Origin: Acidobacteriota bacterium
GTDB taxonomy: Bacteria; Acidobacteriota; Terriglobia; Terriglobales; Acidobacteriaceae
Reading direction: 5' to 3'
DNA length: 64,000 nt
Assembly: GCA_028872955.1 (NCBI GenBank)
Contig: JAGWNX010000007.1
Span: 1 to 64,000 of the forward strand
Made by a program: the position numbers and the translations under genes. Each line of letters starts with the position of its first letter. Positions within the stretch are counted from its first letter, which is position 1. Shown one piece after another: positions 1 to 8,754 of the stretch. The notes under the pieces are model-generated. The model had not been told where the DNA came from and ran no database searches. It was given only the letters and a program-made list of their open reading frames with translations.

Positions 1-137
1 CAGATGGATGACACCCTTCTCCGGGCCAAGCCAGCGGAACTGGGTGTCGTCCGTCAGCTCGCGTCCAAACGCACATAGGTTTGATGTGATGGACTCCAGC
101 GAACGGCCCACCACGTATCGGGTCAGGTATTCGAGCG
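1..137 (-). pseudogene. N-terminal-region fragment of L-fuconate dehydratase (enolase superfamily), inverted relative to the C-terminal piece
   Basis: Reverse-strand translation reads ALEYLTRYVVGRSLESITSNLCAFGRELTDDTQFRWLGPEKGVIHL, matching the family N-terminal motif (VVGxS...L.DDxQ.RWLGPEKGV.H). Absent from the ORF track because it is open at the window edge. Confidence 0.8.
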
Positions 138-646
138 CGCTTGCTCCGCTGGAGCCCTGGTGGATGGAGGAGCCAACCAGTCCGGACGATATTCTGGGTC
201 ACGCGCGAATTCGCCGCGAGGCAGCGCCCATCCGCATTGCCACCGGCGAACATGTGCAGAACCGAATCATCTTCAAGCAACTGCTGCAGGCGCAGGCCAT
301 CGATGTGCTGCAGCTGGACTCCTGCCGTGTGGCTGGCGTGAACGAGAATCTCGCCATCCTGTTGCTGGCCGCGCGATTCAACATCCCGGTCTGCCCGCAC
401 GCCGGTGGCGTCGGCCTGTGCGAGTACGTGCAGCACCTGTCGTTCTTTGACTACCTCTCCGTGTCGGCCTCGCTGGAGGATCGTGTCATCGAGTTTGTCG
501 ATCACCTGCACGAGCACTTTGTGCATCCCACGGTGATTCGGAACGGGCACTATCAGCTGCCCGACGCGCCCGGTTACAGCATTCAGATCAAGCCAGAGTC
601 GCTGGCCCAGTACAGCTATCCGGACGGGCCAGCCTGGCGGATTTAG
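134..646 (+). CDS. C-terminal part of L-fuconate dehydratase (enolase superfamily); 5' part missing or rearranged
   Basis: LAPLEPWWMEEPTSPDDILGHARIRR...ATGEHVQNRIIFKQLLQA...GVNENLAILLLAARFNIPVCPHAGGVGLCEYVQHL...EFVDHLHEHF is characteristic of FucD. ORF residues upstream of ~134 are not FucD-like in this frame. Confidence 0.85.
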   Translation, partial: SALAPLEPWWMEEPTSPDDILGHARIRREAAPIRIATGEHVQNRIIFKQLLQAQAIDVLQLDSCRVAGVNENLAILLLAARFNIPVCPHAGGVGLCEYVQHLSFFDYLSVSASLEDRVIEFVDHLHEHFVHPTVIRNGHYQLPDAPGYSIQIKPESLAQYSYPDGPAWRI

Positions 647-709
647 CGCCGGGCGTCGCCTCGCTGGGCGGCGTCATGCTACTCTGCCTGCAACGCTGAA
701 ACGCCGCCT

Positions 710-2659
710 ATGGGGAAGCTGAGCCGTACCAACCCAATGCGCGCGCTGCCCGTGCGCATGCCGGCAGTGCTCTCGCTGCTGTGTGCCACGCTGGTGCTGT
801 GCGTGGCGCGCCAGATGACGGCGCAGAGTGCGCCAGCGCCGACCCTGCTCCATCACCCGGCGGCGCTGCTCTTTGACGCGGCGGGCAATCTCTACGTGGC
901 AGAGAGTGCTGCGCATCGGGTGCGGCGGTTTGATCCCACAGGCAACGTCACCACGATCGCGGGTAACGGCACGCAGGGCGTTGCTGGCGATGGCGGTGCG
1001 GCCACCGCCGCCGAACTGGATACTCCGCAGGGGCTGGCGCTGGACCCTGCAGGCTCCACGCTGTACATCGCCGACACGCACAACCAGCGCATCCGCGCGC
1101 TCAACTTGAGCACCGGAATCATGACGACGGTGGCAGGCAACGGCAGCCCCGGCTTCTCTGGCGATGGGGGCCCGGCCACGGCGGCAAGCCTTGCTGCTCC
1201 GGTTGCGCTGGCGATCTCTGCCGGGGGCAAGCTGGCCGTGGCTGATAGCGGCAACTCCAGAGTTCGTGAGATTGATCTGGCCGCCGGCACCATCCTGACC
1301 GTGGCGGGCAGTGGGACGCAGGGCTACTCCGGCGATGGCGGACAGGCAACTGCGGCCGCGCTCGACACTCCCACCAGCCTGGCCTACGACGCTGCGGGCA
1401 ACCTCTACCTGGCAGACACGCATAACCAGCGCATCCGCCGCGTCGACACGAAGGGTGTCATCACCACGGTTGCGGGCGCAGGTGCGCCGGGCTTTGCAGG
1501 CGATGGAGGCGCGGCCCTGGCAGCCAGCCTGGCCGGGCCGACAGGCATCAGTGTCGACTCCGGGGGCAACCTCTACTTTGCCGACGCAGGCAACCAGCGT
1601 ATCCGCAGAGTGGATGCGACCACAGGCGCGGTCACCACTGTCGTGGGCGAAGGTACGCAGGGCTACGCAGGCGATGGCGGCCCCGCCACGGCAGCCATGC
1701 TGGATACGCCGCGTGCCACCGCGTTCTCTCCTGCAGCGCTGCTCACTCTGGCCGACGCCGCCAACCAGCGCATCCGCCAGCGCACGGCAACCGCAACGCT
1801 GGTCGCCTTCGGGACTGCTTCGTCCACGTCCGGTGGGAGCCCAGGGCCAGTGGCCACCACGCTCACCTTGTCGGTCTCGCCGCAGTCTGCCGGTGTGGGC
1901 GTGCCGGTCACGCTGACAGCGCAGCTTGCGGCTGCCGGCGGAGCGACTCCCTCCGGGAGCGTCACCTTTCTGGATGCGCAGGTGCCCTTTGCTTCCGCCA
2001 CACTGGACGGTACAGGTCGCGCGACGCTGACCACCACGGCCCTGGCCGCAGGCACGCACACGCTCACGGCCTTCTACGCCGGCAGTGCTGGTTTTGCGGC
2101 GTCCACGGCAGCAGCCGTCTCGCTCACCGTGACGGCAGCCGGTACCAACACGCCAGACTTCAGCCTGGCAGTCACCAGTACCAGCAACCAGACGACCGCA
2201 CCCGGCGTTGCGACCAGCTTCAGCTTCACCGTGCAGGCCTCGCCCGCGCTGACCGGCCCCATTACGCTGGCCGTCTCTGGCCTGCCGACCGGCACCACGG
2301 CGTCGTTCTCGCCAGCGTATGTTCCCCCAGGAGGGGCGGGCACCAGCGTCACCTTGACCCTGACTCCGCCAGCCGCGCTGGCCGGGTTGTCGGTAGATCG
2401 CGCACCTATCGTGCTGGCCCTGCTTGCACCGCTGCTGATCGTCCGGCGTCGATTCAGGCTCCCCGCAGTCATGCTGCTGTGCTGTGTCCTGCTCGGCTGT
2501 GGTGATCGCATTCGAACGGCAGGCACAACCGCAGCGCCGCTGCAGGTCTATCCGCTCACTATCACGGCGACAACCACCGCGCCCTCTGGCGCGACGCTGC
2601 AACACACCCTGGTGGTGACGCTCAACATCCAGCCCGTGACCGCTACGGCCAGCTTTTAG
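710..2659 (+). CDS. Secreted NHL-repeat protein with Ig-like domains and C-terminal TM-hairpin module
   Basis: 649 aa with signal-like N-terminus. About five repeats of ITTVAGxGTQGxxGDGGxATAAxLxxPxGxAxDxxGNLYxADxxNQRIRRVD, then an Ig-like domain, then a hydrophobic/RRR/GCG tail. Confidence 0.85.
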   Translation: MGKLSRTNPMRALPVRMPAVLSLLCATLVLCVARQMTAQSAPAPTLLHHPAALLFDAAGNLYVAESAAHRVRRFDPTGNVTTIAGNGTQGVAGDGGAATAAELDTPQGLALDPAGSTLYIADTHNQRIRALNLSTGIMTTVAGNGSPGFSGDGGPATAASLAAPVALAISAGGKLAVADSGNSRVREIDLAAGTILTVAGSGTQGYSGDGGQATAAALDTPTSLAYDAAGNLYLADTHNQRIRRVDTKGVITTVAGAGAPGFAGDGGAALAASLAGPTGISVDSGGNLYFADAGNQRIRRVDATTGAVTTVVGEGTQGYAGDGGPATAAMLDTPRATAFSPAALLTLADAANQRIRQRTATATLVAFGTASSTSGGSPGPVATTLTLSVSPQSAGVGVPVTLTAQLAAAGGATPSGSVTFLDAQVPFASATLDGTGRATLTTTALAAGTHTLTAFYAGSAGFAASTAAAVSLTVTAAGTNTPDFSLAVTSTSNQTTAPGVATSFSFTVQASPALTGPITLAVSGLPTGTTASFSPAYVPPGGAGTSVTLTLTPPAALAGLSVDRAPIVLALLAPLLIVRRRFRLPAVMLLCCVLLGCGDRIRTAGTTAAPLQVYPLTITATTTAPSGATLQHTLVVTLNIQPVTATASF

Positions 2660-2673
2660 GTGTTGCGTGCTCG

Positions 2674-3402
2674 TTAGATGTGGGCCAGGGTTCGCAGCAG
2701 GAAGAACAGGACGACGCCGCCAAAGAAGACGAGCGCCATGCGGATGCCGGGCTCACGATTGACCTCCGGCACCAGATCCGTACCCGCCACGTAGATGGTG
2801 ACTCCCGCGGACAAGGGCAACCCGAACCGCACCCAGGACGGAGCCAGGCTGATGACCAGCACGCCCAGCACCGTGGTAACGCCCAGCGCCAGGGCAGAGT
2901 TAAGCGCGGCCAGCTTGCCCCGGCCGCCCGCCAGCATCACGCTGGCCACCGTGAATCCCTCGGGCAGCTTATGCAGGAAGACAGCGAAGAACAGCACCCA
3001 GCCCAGCCAGCGCGAGAGGACAAATCCGCTGCCGATCGCAATGCCGTCAAAGAAGGTGTGCGTCGCCAGTCCCAGCAGCACCGAGTAGCTGGTGCGGGCA
3101 GAGAGAAACTCGTGGTGATGCGTCTCCTCGCCAAAGTGGAAGTGAGGCACCAGCGTATGCTCCAGCAGGTGAACTCCGCAGTAGCCGCCCAGCAGCAGCA
3201 GGGGAGACCAGTGCGGATAGATGGCCAGCCCCTCGGGCACCATCTCCAGTAGCGCGGCCGAGAGCATGAAGCCTGCGCCGACGGCCACAAAGTAGCGCAG
3301 GGAGCGTGCCGAGGGGGAGCGCTTCACCAGCAGCAAGCCGCCAATGTAGTCCGCCAGACCCGCGCCCAGGCCCAGCACCAGGCTCAACCAGAAGGTGTTC
3401 AT
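2674..3402 (-). CDS. ZIP family metal transporter
   Basis: MNTFWLSLVLGLGAGLADYIGGLLL...FFDGIAIGSGF...HKLPEGFTVASVML; multi-TM with ZIP-type H-xLPEG motif. Start trimmed from the ORF-track start (3540) to the MNTF ATG. Confidence 0.85.
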   Translation of the reverse strand: MNTFWLSLVLGLGAGLADYIGGLLLVKRSPSARSLRYFVAVGAGFMLSAALLEMVPEGLAIYPHWSPLLLLGGYCGVHLLEHTLVPHFHFGEETHHHEFLSARTSYSVLLGLATHTFFDGIAIGSGFVLSRWLGWVLFFAVFLHKLPEGFTVASVMLAGGRGKLAALNSALALGVTTVLGVLVISLAPSWVRFGLPLSAGVTIYVAGTDLVPEVNREPGIRMALVFFGGVVLFFLLRTLAHI

Positions 3403-3415
3403 CGTGCCGAGGGCC

Positions 3416-3937
3416 TCACAGCGCCTTGCTCTTGCCGGGCTCGGTCCACTGCGACTCACGCGCCAGCAGCAGCACGACGCCCAGCCCACCCAGCAGCACC
3501 AGGCCCTCCAGCCGCTCTGAGAGCATATGCAGCCGTTCAAAGTCTACCCGCGCCGGGGAATCGACGGCTGCGGTGCCGATGCTGCCGCCTGCCGCCAACC
3601 GGTCCACCTCCATCCGGGGGATGATGTGGAACTGGGAGTAGCAGGTGATCGCCAGCATGATGCCGGTCAACACCAGTTGCAGCGCAAAGGAGACGCGGGA
3701 ATCGACAGGCGCGCGCAGCCACAGGATTGCGGTGGTCAAGTAAAACAGGGCGCCGGTCACCAGCCCCATCCAGTGCAGCACGCGCAGGCACCCGCCCACC
3801 ACCAGGCCGGCATCGTGCGTATTGTTGAGCGAGCCGAAGGCTACCGGCGCAACAACAAAGGCAAAGAAGCAGAGACCGCCGACCCAGAGAACCATGCCCA
3901 GCAGACGCAGCGCCCGCAATACGGTCTCAACATTCAT
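3416..3937 (-). CDS. DUF4149-like integral membrane protein
   Basis: 173 aa, four hydrophobic helices, GMVLWVGGLCFFAFVVAPVAF pattern. Confidence 0.7.
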   Translation of the reverse strand: MNVETVLRALRLLGMVLWVGGLCFFAFVVAPVAFGSLNNTHDAGLVVGGCLRVLHWMGLVTGALFYLTTAILWLRAPVDSRVSFALQLVLTGIMLAITCYSQFHIIPRMEVDRLAAGGSIGTAAVDSPARVDFERLHMLSERLEGLVLLGGLGVVLLLARESQWTEPGKSKAL

Positions 3938-3970
3938 CGGCGATCTCTCCTCTCGACCTCGTAGTTCGGG

Positions 3971-5302
3971 TTACGCCTGGCGCTTCAGCGCGCGACGCAG
4001 CACGGTCTCCAGTGCCTGCTTCTGCTCCTGGTAGCTGGCCTCATCGGTGGTGCCTTGCACCTTTTCCATCTCCAGCGCAAACAACTCTTCCTTGAGCGCA
4101 GCCAGCAGGGCGTTGCCAGAGACTGCGGGCGCGGGCTGTGTGGCAGCAAATCCAGAACTGCCGACGGGTGCCGGGCCAGCCTGCGGCCTCGGGGCGTTGG
4201 GGTCGCCCGTCTTCAGCAGGAAGCCTGCCGCGGCGGCCATCAACAGGCCCAGACCGCCGAGTATCCACCACTTGTACTTGGACCAGGGGTCGTTCGTACC
4301 GCTGGGGTCTACCGGCGTGCCAAGCCCGCCGCCCGGCCTCTGGTCCGTACTGGCAGAGCCACTCGGCGCGCCACCTCCGCCGCTGCTGCCGTCGGCGGAG
4401 CCCGTATCGCGCGGCAGCTGTCCGGTGCCCTCCAGCGTAAACTCCAGCGGCTGCTCCGGAGAGACGCTGCGGGCCACATACGTCTGGGCCGTCGTCTCAT
4501 CGGTCACCGGCGAAAAGGCTGCGCCGCTGCCAGCCGTAAACTTCATGCTCTTGGGCAGCATCACGGCGACCGTGTCGGTCGTCATGGTGGCCTTGGGGGA
4601 GAACTTGAAGCTGCCGCTGTACGGCACGGAGTACGTGACCTGAAAGCGGGTCTCGCCCGGGCGCAGCGGGAAGATGAACGTGTAGTGGTTGGGCTCGCTG
4701 AGCGGAACCGGCGCAGCCTGCACCGGCATGCCACCGGGCCCCAGCGCGGCCGAGCCGGCAATGACGGCACCTGCAGGCAGGTAGAAGTCGAATGGCCGCG
4801 GGCCAAACTGCGTCATAGGTGGTGCGGACTCATTCTTGATAAAGAAGTTCTCCACCACGTGCAGATTCTTGTCCCCGGCCTCGGTCTCGATGCGCATGAC
4901 ATCCGCCTCGGCCGTCACGCCCTTCACCTTCTCCGCCGAGTTGTACACGTCGACGTTCACCTCGCTGGTGCCCGGGGGCGCAGGGCCAAAGTAGTTGGCC
5001 TTATCATGCGTCACGCGAACCAGGTGCATGCCGTCTTCGGGCACCTGCAGCGTGTAGCGGCCGTGCGCGTCCGACGTGGTGCGGGTGGACTCCTGCATCC
5101 CCTGCGCCAGCCGCAACAGCACAACGTCGTCGCCTGCCGAGGGCTTGTTGGTGGTCTTGTTGGTCACTGTGCCGGTGATGGTTGCGGCCCAGGCGCAACC
5201 GCTCAGCAGTGTTGCCAGCACAGCGGTTACGGCCTTCGATCGTGGGGAGTACGCAAATTTGATCACGTCTAAGTCTACGTCAACTACGGCCGGAGAGGAC
5301 AC
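3971..5302 (-). CDS. Carboxypeptidase regulatory-like domain protein with C-terminal TM, part of the ccm operon
   Basis: Signal-like N-terminus, ATITGTVTNKTTNKPSAGDDVVLLRL...SDAHGRYTLQVPEDG (CarboxypepD_reg-like), TM segment WWILGGLGLLMAAAAGFLL. Exact start uncertain. Confidence 0.65.
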   Translation of the reverse strand: MSSPAVVDVDLDVIKFAYSPRSKAVTAVLATLLSGCAWAATITGTVTNKTTNKPSAGDDVVLLRLAQGMQESTRTTSDAHGRYTLQVPEDGMHLVRVTHDKANYFGPAPPGTSEVNVDVYNSAEKVKGVTAEADVMRIETEAGDKNLHVVENFFIKNESAPPMTQFGPRPFDFYLPAGAVIAGSAALGPGGMPVQAAPVPLSEPNHYTFIFPLRPGETRFQVTYSVPYSGSFKFSPKATMTTDTVAVMLPKSMKFTAGSGAAFSPVTDETTAQTYVARSVSPEQPLEFTLEGTGQLPRDTGSADGSSGGGGAPSGSASTDQRPGGGLGTPVDPSGTNDPWSKYKWWILGGLGLLMAAAAGFLLKTGDPNAPRPQAGPAPVGSSGFAATQPAPAVSGNALLAALKEELFALEMEKVQGTTDEASYQEQKQALETVLRRALKRQA

Positions 5303-5567
5303 CGCGTGCCTGCAGTTCTTCCATCTCTGCCAGCACCCGCGCGGCCTCGTCCTCCAGCCCGGTGCGCTGCTCCATGTAGTCCTGCTCCGGGTACTTGCCG
5401 GCCTGATATTCGAAGTTCAGGTCGCGCAGGTTCTCGTAGATGACGTCCTTGCGTTCGCGCAGGTAGTCCAGACGGGTCTTGTCGGCCTGGCGAAAGGGGT
5501 TGCGCTCAGGCCAGAACATGTAGGCGAAGATCACCAGCGTCAACAGCGAAATAGCCAGCAGGCTCAT
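5280..5567 (-). CDS. CcmI-like cytochrome c biogenesis small membrane protein
   Basis: MSLLAISLLTLVIFAYMFWPERNPF then a coiled region LRERKDVIYENLRDLNFEYQAGKYPEQDYMEQR. Start overlaps the ccmH stop. Confidence 0.6.
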   Translation of the reverse strand: MSLLAISLLTLVIFAYMFWPERNPFRQADKTRLDYLRERKDVIYENLRDLNFEYQAGKYPEQDYMEQRTGLEDEAARVLAEMEELQARGVLSGRS

Positions 5568-6061
5568 CAGTACTCCGTCTCCTTGCGGATGCGCTCGCGC
5601 AGGGCGTCCAGTGCCGGGGTGTGAGGCAGTGCCGCCGGGGCCGGCTGGCCCGCCAGCGCCAGGTCGTGCCGCCGCTTCCAGATGCGAATCAGGAGGGCAG
5701 TGCCCACGGTCGCCATCAGGAAGACGGCGATGGGCATGATCCACGCCACCAGATCAAAGCCGCCACGGATGGGTGCCGCTAGAATCGTCGCGCCGTACTT
5801 GGCCGCAAACCACTCCAGAATCTTCTTGTCGGAGGCACCGCTGGAGAGCTGATCGCGCAGCTCACCGATCATCCGGCTGGAGTCTGGGCAGCCGACGTGG
5901 TTGCACTCCAGCAGCACCTGGCCACAGCCACAGGCGCACATCATCTCGTGGCCGACGCGCTCGTAGCGCATCTCGGGGTCGTTCGCCCCCAGCATCACCA
6001 CGGCCAGCAGGCAGACCATGGCTCCCTGCAGCCAGCGGCTGCGCAGGACACGCCTAAGCAT
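5567..6061 (-). CDS. ccmH: Cytochrome c-type biogenesis protein CcmH/CycL family
   Basis: EMMCACGCGQVLLECNHVGCPDSSRMIGELRDQL...ILEWFAAKYGATILAAP followed by a C-terminal TM; adjacent to ccmF. Confidence 0.8.
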   Translation of the reverse strand: MLRRVLRSRWLQGAMVCLLAVVMLGANDPEMRYERVGHEMMCACGCGQVLLECNHVGCPDSSRMIGELRDQLSSGASDKKILEWFAAKYGATILAAPIRGGFDLVAWIMPIAVFLMATVGTALLIRIWKRRHDLALAGQPAPAALPHTPALDALRERIRKETEY

Positions 6062-8123
6062 GATTCACCTCCACGCCTGCGGGCACGGTCTCTGTGGCCT
6101 CCGCACGCGCCGCGCTGCGGTGGATGCTAGGCACCAGCGCCACAACGGTGCCCAATACGACGATCAGCACGCCGATCCAGATCCAGTTGATGAGCGGATT
6201 CAGAAAGACCTTGATGACGGGCTTGTCCGTATCCGGATTCTTGCCTTCGTAGATGACGTACAGATCGTTGGCCAGCGTCGAGTGGTTCGCCACCACCGTG
6301 GAGGTCTGCTGGCTTGCCGTGTAGAAGCGCTTCTCCGGGTCAAGCTGCGTAATCTTCTTGCCACCGCGGAAGACGTCCATCAGCGCATACTCGGTGTCAA
6401 AGTTCGGGTTGCTGTCCTGGGAGAAGCTCTGGCAGACCAGCTTGTAGGGACCGATGCGCATGGAGTCGCCAAAGCCCATCTCCTGCTCGTGCGACTGGTT
6501 GAAGGCTCCGCCAGCGATGCCGATAAACAGCACTACGATGCCGAAGTGCACCAGGTAGCCGCCGTAGCGGCGCGTGTTGCGCTGCACCAGCAGCAGGGTA
6601 GCGCCCGCCAGGCCTCTGCCGGTCTGGGTGCGCACCACGTTGGCACCCCGCAGAAACTCCGCCACAATCGCGGTAATGACCGCCGCACCCAGGCTGAAGG
6701 CCAGCAGCGAAAACGTCGCCGCCTGCGCGTTGTCGCCCTCAGTCCACGGCCGGTCGATGCCGGAGGCCATGAGGCCCACCAGTGTGACGCCCAGCGCGAT
6801 GCCCGGCAGAATAAAGTTCCGCCGGATGGAGCGCAGCGAGGTAGACCGCCAGGCCAGCAGCGGCCCGATGCCCGTGAGGAACAGGAGAAACAGGCCAATC
6901 GGCAGGTTGACGCGGTTGTAGAACGGCGCGCCCACCGTCACCTTGGAGCCCTGGACATACTCGCTCAACACCGGGAAGAGCGTGCCCCACAGAACGGTAA
7001 AGCAGGCCGCCAGAAGGATCAGGTTGTTGAACAGAAAGCTCGACTCGCGGCTGACCAGCGACTCCAGCTTGTTCTCCGATTGCAGATGATCCCTCTGCTT
7101 GAAGTAGGTAAACAGGCACACCGCAAAGGCCACGATGATAAAGCCGTAGAACCAGTTGCCGATGGAGCTTTGCGCGAAGGCGTGCACCGAACTGACGATG
7201 CCCGAGCGGGTGAGCAACGTGCCCAGGATGGTGAGCAGGAAGGTCGAGAAGATGAGCCATACGTTCCAGCTCTTCATCATGCCTCGCTTCTCCTGCATCA
7301 TCACGCTGTGCAGAAAAGCCGTGCCTGTGAGCCAAGGCATCAGGCTGGCGTTCTCCACAGGGTCCCAGCCCCAGTAGCCGCCCCAGCCCAGCACGCTGTA
7401 GGCCCAGTGCGCGCCCAGAAAGATGCCGCAGGTGAGAAACAGCCAGGTCACCATCGTCCAGCGACGGGTGATGTGAATCCACTTCTCGCCGGGGTAGCGC
7501 ATCATCAGCGCGCCCAGCGCAAAGGCGAAGGGCACCGAGAAGCCGACGTAGCCCAGATACAGCATGGGCGGATGGATCACCATCTCCGGGTACTGGAGCA
7601 GCGGATTCAGGCCAAAGCCATCCTGCGCAACCGGCCCAGGCTGAATGGCAAACGGCGGGGCGGCAAAGTTGAGCAGCAGCAGGAAGAAGACCTGGATGCC
7701 AGCCAGAATGGTGGAGGCAAACGCCGTCAGCCGCATGTCCACCTTGTGCCGCAGCCGCAGCACAAAGCCGTAGGTGGCCAGCAGCCAGCTCCACAGCACC
7801 AGCGAACCCTCCTGCCCGCTCCACAGGGCAGAGAACTTGTAGGCCGAGGGCAGTGCCTTATTGGTGTGGTGCAGTATGTAGGCGACCGAGAAGTCGTTGG
7901 TAAAAGCGGCCCAGGCCAGCGCGAAGGCGGCACAGGTCATGGCGACGAAGGTGGCAATGCCGGCCCGGCGAGCCGTCTCGCCCAGTCGCAGCGCCTGCGC
8001 ATCTCCGGGGTTGCGGTGCGTGCGCCACAGAGCGACGGCACCCATCAGCAGGGCATAGACGCTCAACGTCAGACCAAGTAACAGGGAGAAGCTGCCGAAC
8101 TCCGGCATCGGATGCGATTGCAT
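6054..8123 (-). CDS. ccmF: Heme lyase CcmF/NrfE family, cytochrome c maturation
   Basis: 689 aa multi-TM with WGGYWGWDPVENASLMPWLTGTAFLHS (WWD domain) and TLLTRSGIVSSVHAFA. Confidence 0.93.
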   Translation of the reverse strand: MQSHPMPEFGSFSLLLGLTLSVYALLMGAVALWRTHRNPGDAQALRLGETARRAGIATFVAMTCAAFALAWAAFTNDFSVAYILHHTNKALPSAYKFSALWSGQEGSLVLWSWLLATYGFVLRLRHKVDMRLTAFASTILAGIQVFFLLLLNFAAPPFAIQPGPVAQDGFGLNPLLQYPEMVIHPPMLYLGYVGFSVPFAFALGALMMRYPGEKWIHITRRWTMVTWLFLTCGIFLGAHWAYSVLGWGGYWGWDPVENASLMPWLTGTAFLHSVMMQEKRGMMKSWNVWLIFSTFLLTILGTLLTRSGIVSSVHAFAQSSIGNWFYGFIIVAFAVCLFTYFKQRDHLQSENKLESLVSRESSFLFNNLILLAACFTVLWGTLFPVLSEYVQGSKVTVGAPFYNRVNLPIGLFLLFLTGIGPLLAWRSTSLRSIRRNFILPGIALGVTLVGLMASGIDRPWTEGDNAQAATFSLLAFSLGAAVITAIVAEFLRGANVVRTQTGRGLAGATLLLVQRNTRRYGGYLVHFGIVVLFIGIAGGAFNQSHEQEMGFGDSMRIGPYKLVCQSFSQDSNPNFDTEYALMDVFRGGKKITQLDPEKRFYTASQQTSTVVANHSTLANDLYVIYEGKNPDTDKPVIKVFLNPLINWIWIGVLIVVLGTVVALVPSIHRSAARAEATETVPAGVEVNHA

Positions 8124-8178
8124 AGGCCCTCTGCGGACATTCTCTCAGGGCAAGGCATCCTGTGCAAAACTGTGCCGT

Positions 8179-8574
8179 TTACCGGCTAAGCGACTCCACC
8201 ATCCTGGGAGCGGCGAGCGCTCGCACGCTGGCCAGCAACTGCTCGGGCGGCAAGGGTTTCTGGAGGATCATCACATCCAGCCCGGCGTACTCAGGCTCCA
8301 CATCCTCCAGACCGGTGATGACCAGAACTGGCAGCGATGGCTGATGTTGACGCAGCGCCCGGACAAACTCCGGTCCTTGCATCAGCGGCATTCTGTGGTC
8401 GGTGATCACCAGCAGCAGCGGCTCGGCGAACTCGTTCTCGCGCAGTTGCTCCAGCGCACGCTGCGGATCCAGAGTTGCCACTGCCAGATATCCAGCCCGA
8501 CGCAGCACGGTTTGCCGTGTGACCGCCTGAACAGCATCGTCATCGACCAGCAGGATGGTGCCAGAGATCTCCAT
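8179..8574 (-). CDS. Stand-alone response-regulator receiver domain protein
   Basis: ILLVDDDAVQAVTRQTVL...VITDHRMPLMQGPEFVRALR...LQKPL; receiver DD/D/K pattern. Confidence 0.85.
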   Translation of the reverse strand: MEISGTILLVDDDAVQAVTRQTVLRRAGYLAVATLDPQRALEQLRENEFAEPLLLVITDHRMPLMQGPEFVRALRQHQPSLPVLVITGLEDVEPEYAGLDVMILQKPLPPEQLLASVRALAAPRMVESLSR

Positions 8575-8754
8575 TGCAACTTTAGGATGCCTTACACGTT
8601 CGTTACTTTGCTTGGTTCAGAAAATATTTTTCACCGGGAACCCGCCATCCAGCTCCCCGGAGGATGCCTTCTTTTGCTGGACGCGGAGTTAGGCAACCGT
8701 TTACACTCAGCCCGGCACTGGTCAAATTCCGCACACCAGAGCCGGGGGACACGC

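Noticed and set aside
950-1800. Tandem DNA-like repeats
   Set aside because: Periodic similarity comes from NHL protein repeats with diverged DNA, not a mobile or CRISPR repeat.
674-2605. 643-aa minus-strand ORF
   Set aside because: Antisense to the NHL protein; Arg/Gly/Cys-rich composition typical of GC-rich shadow ORFs, no recognisable domain.
6018-8081. 687-aa plus-strand ORF
   Set aside because: Antisense to ccmF with shadow-like Arg/His/Gln-rich composition.
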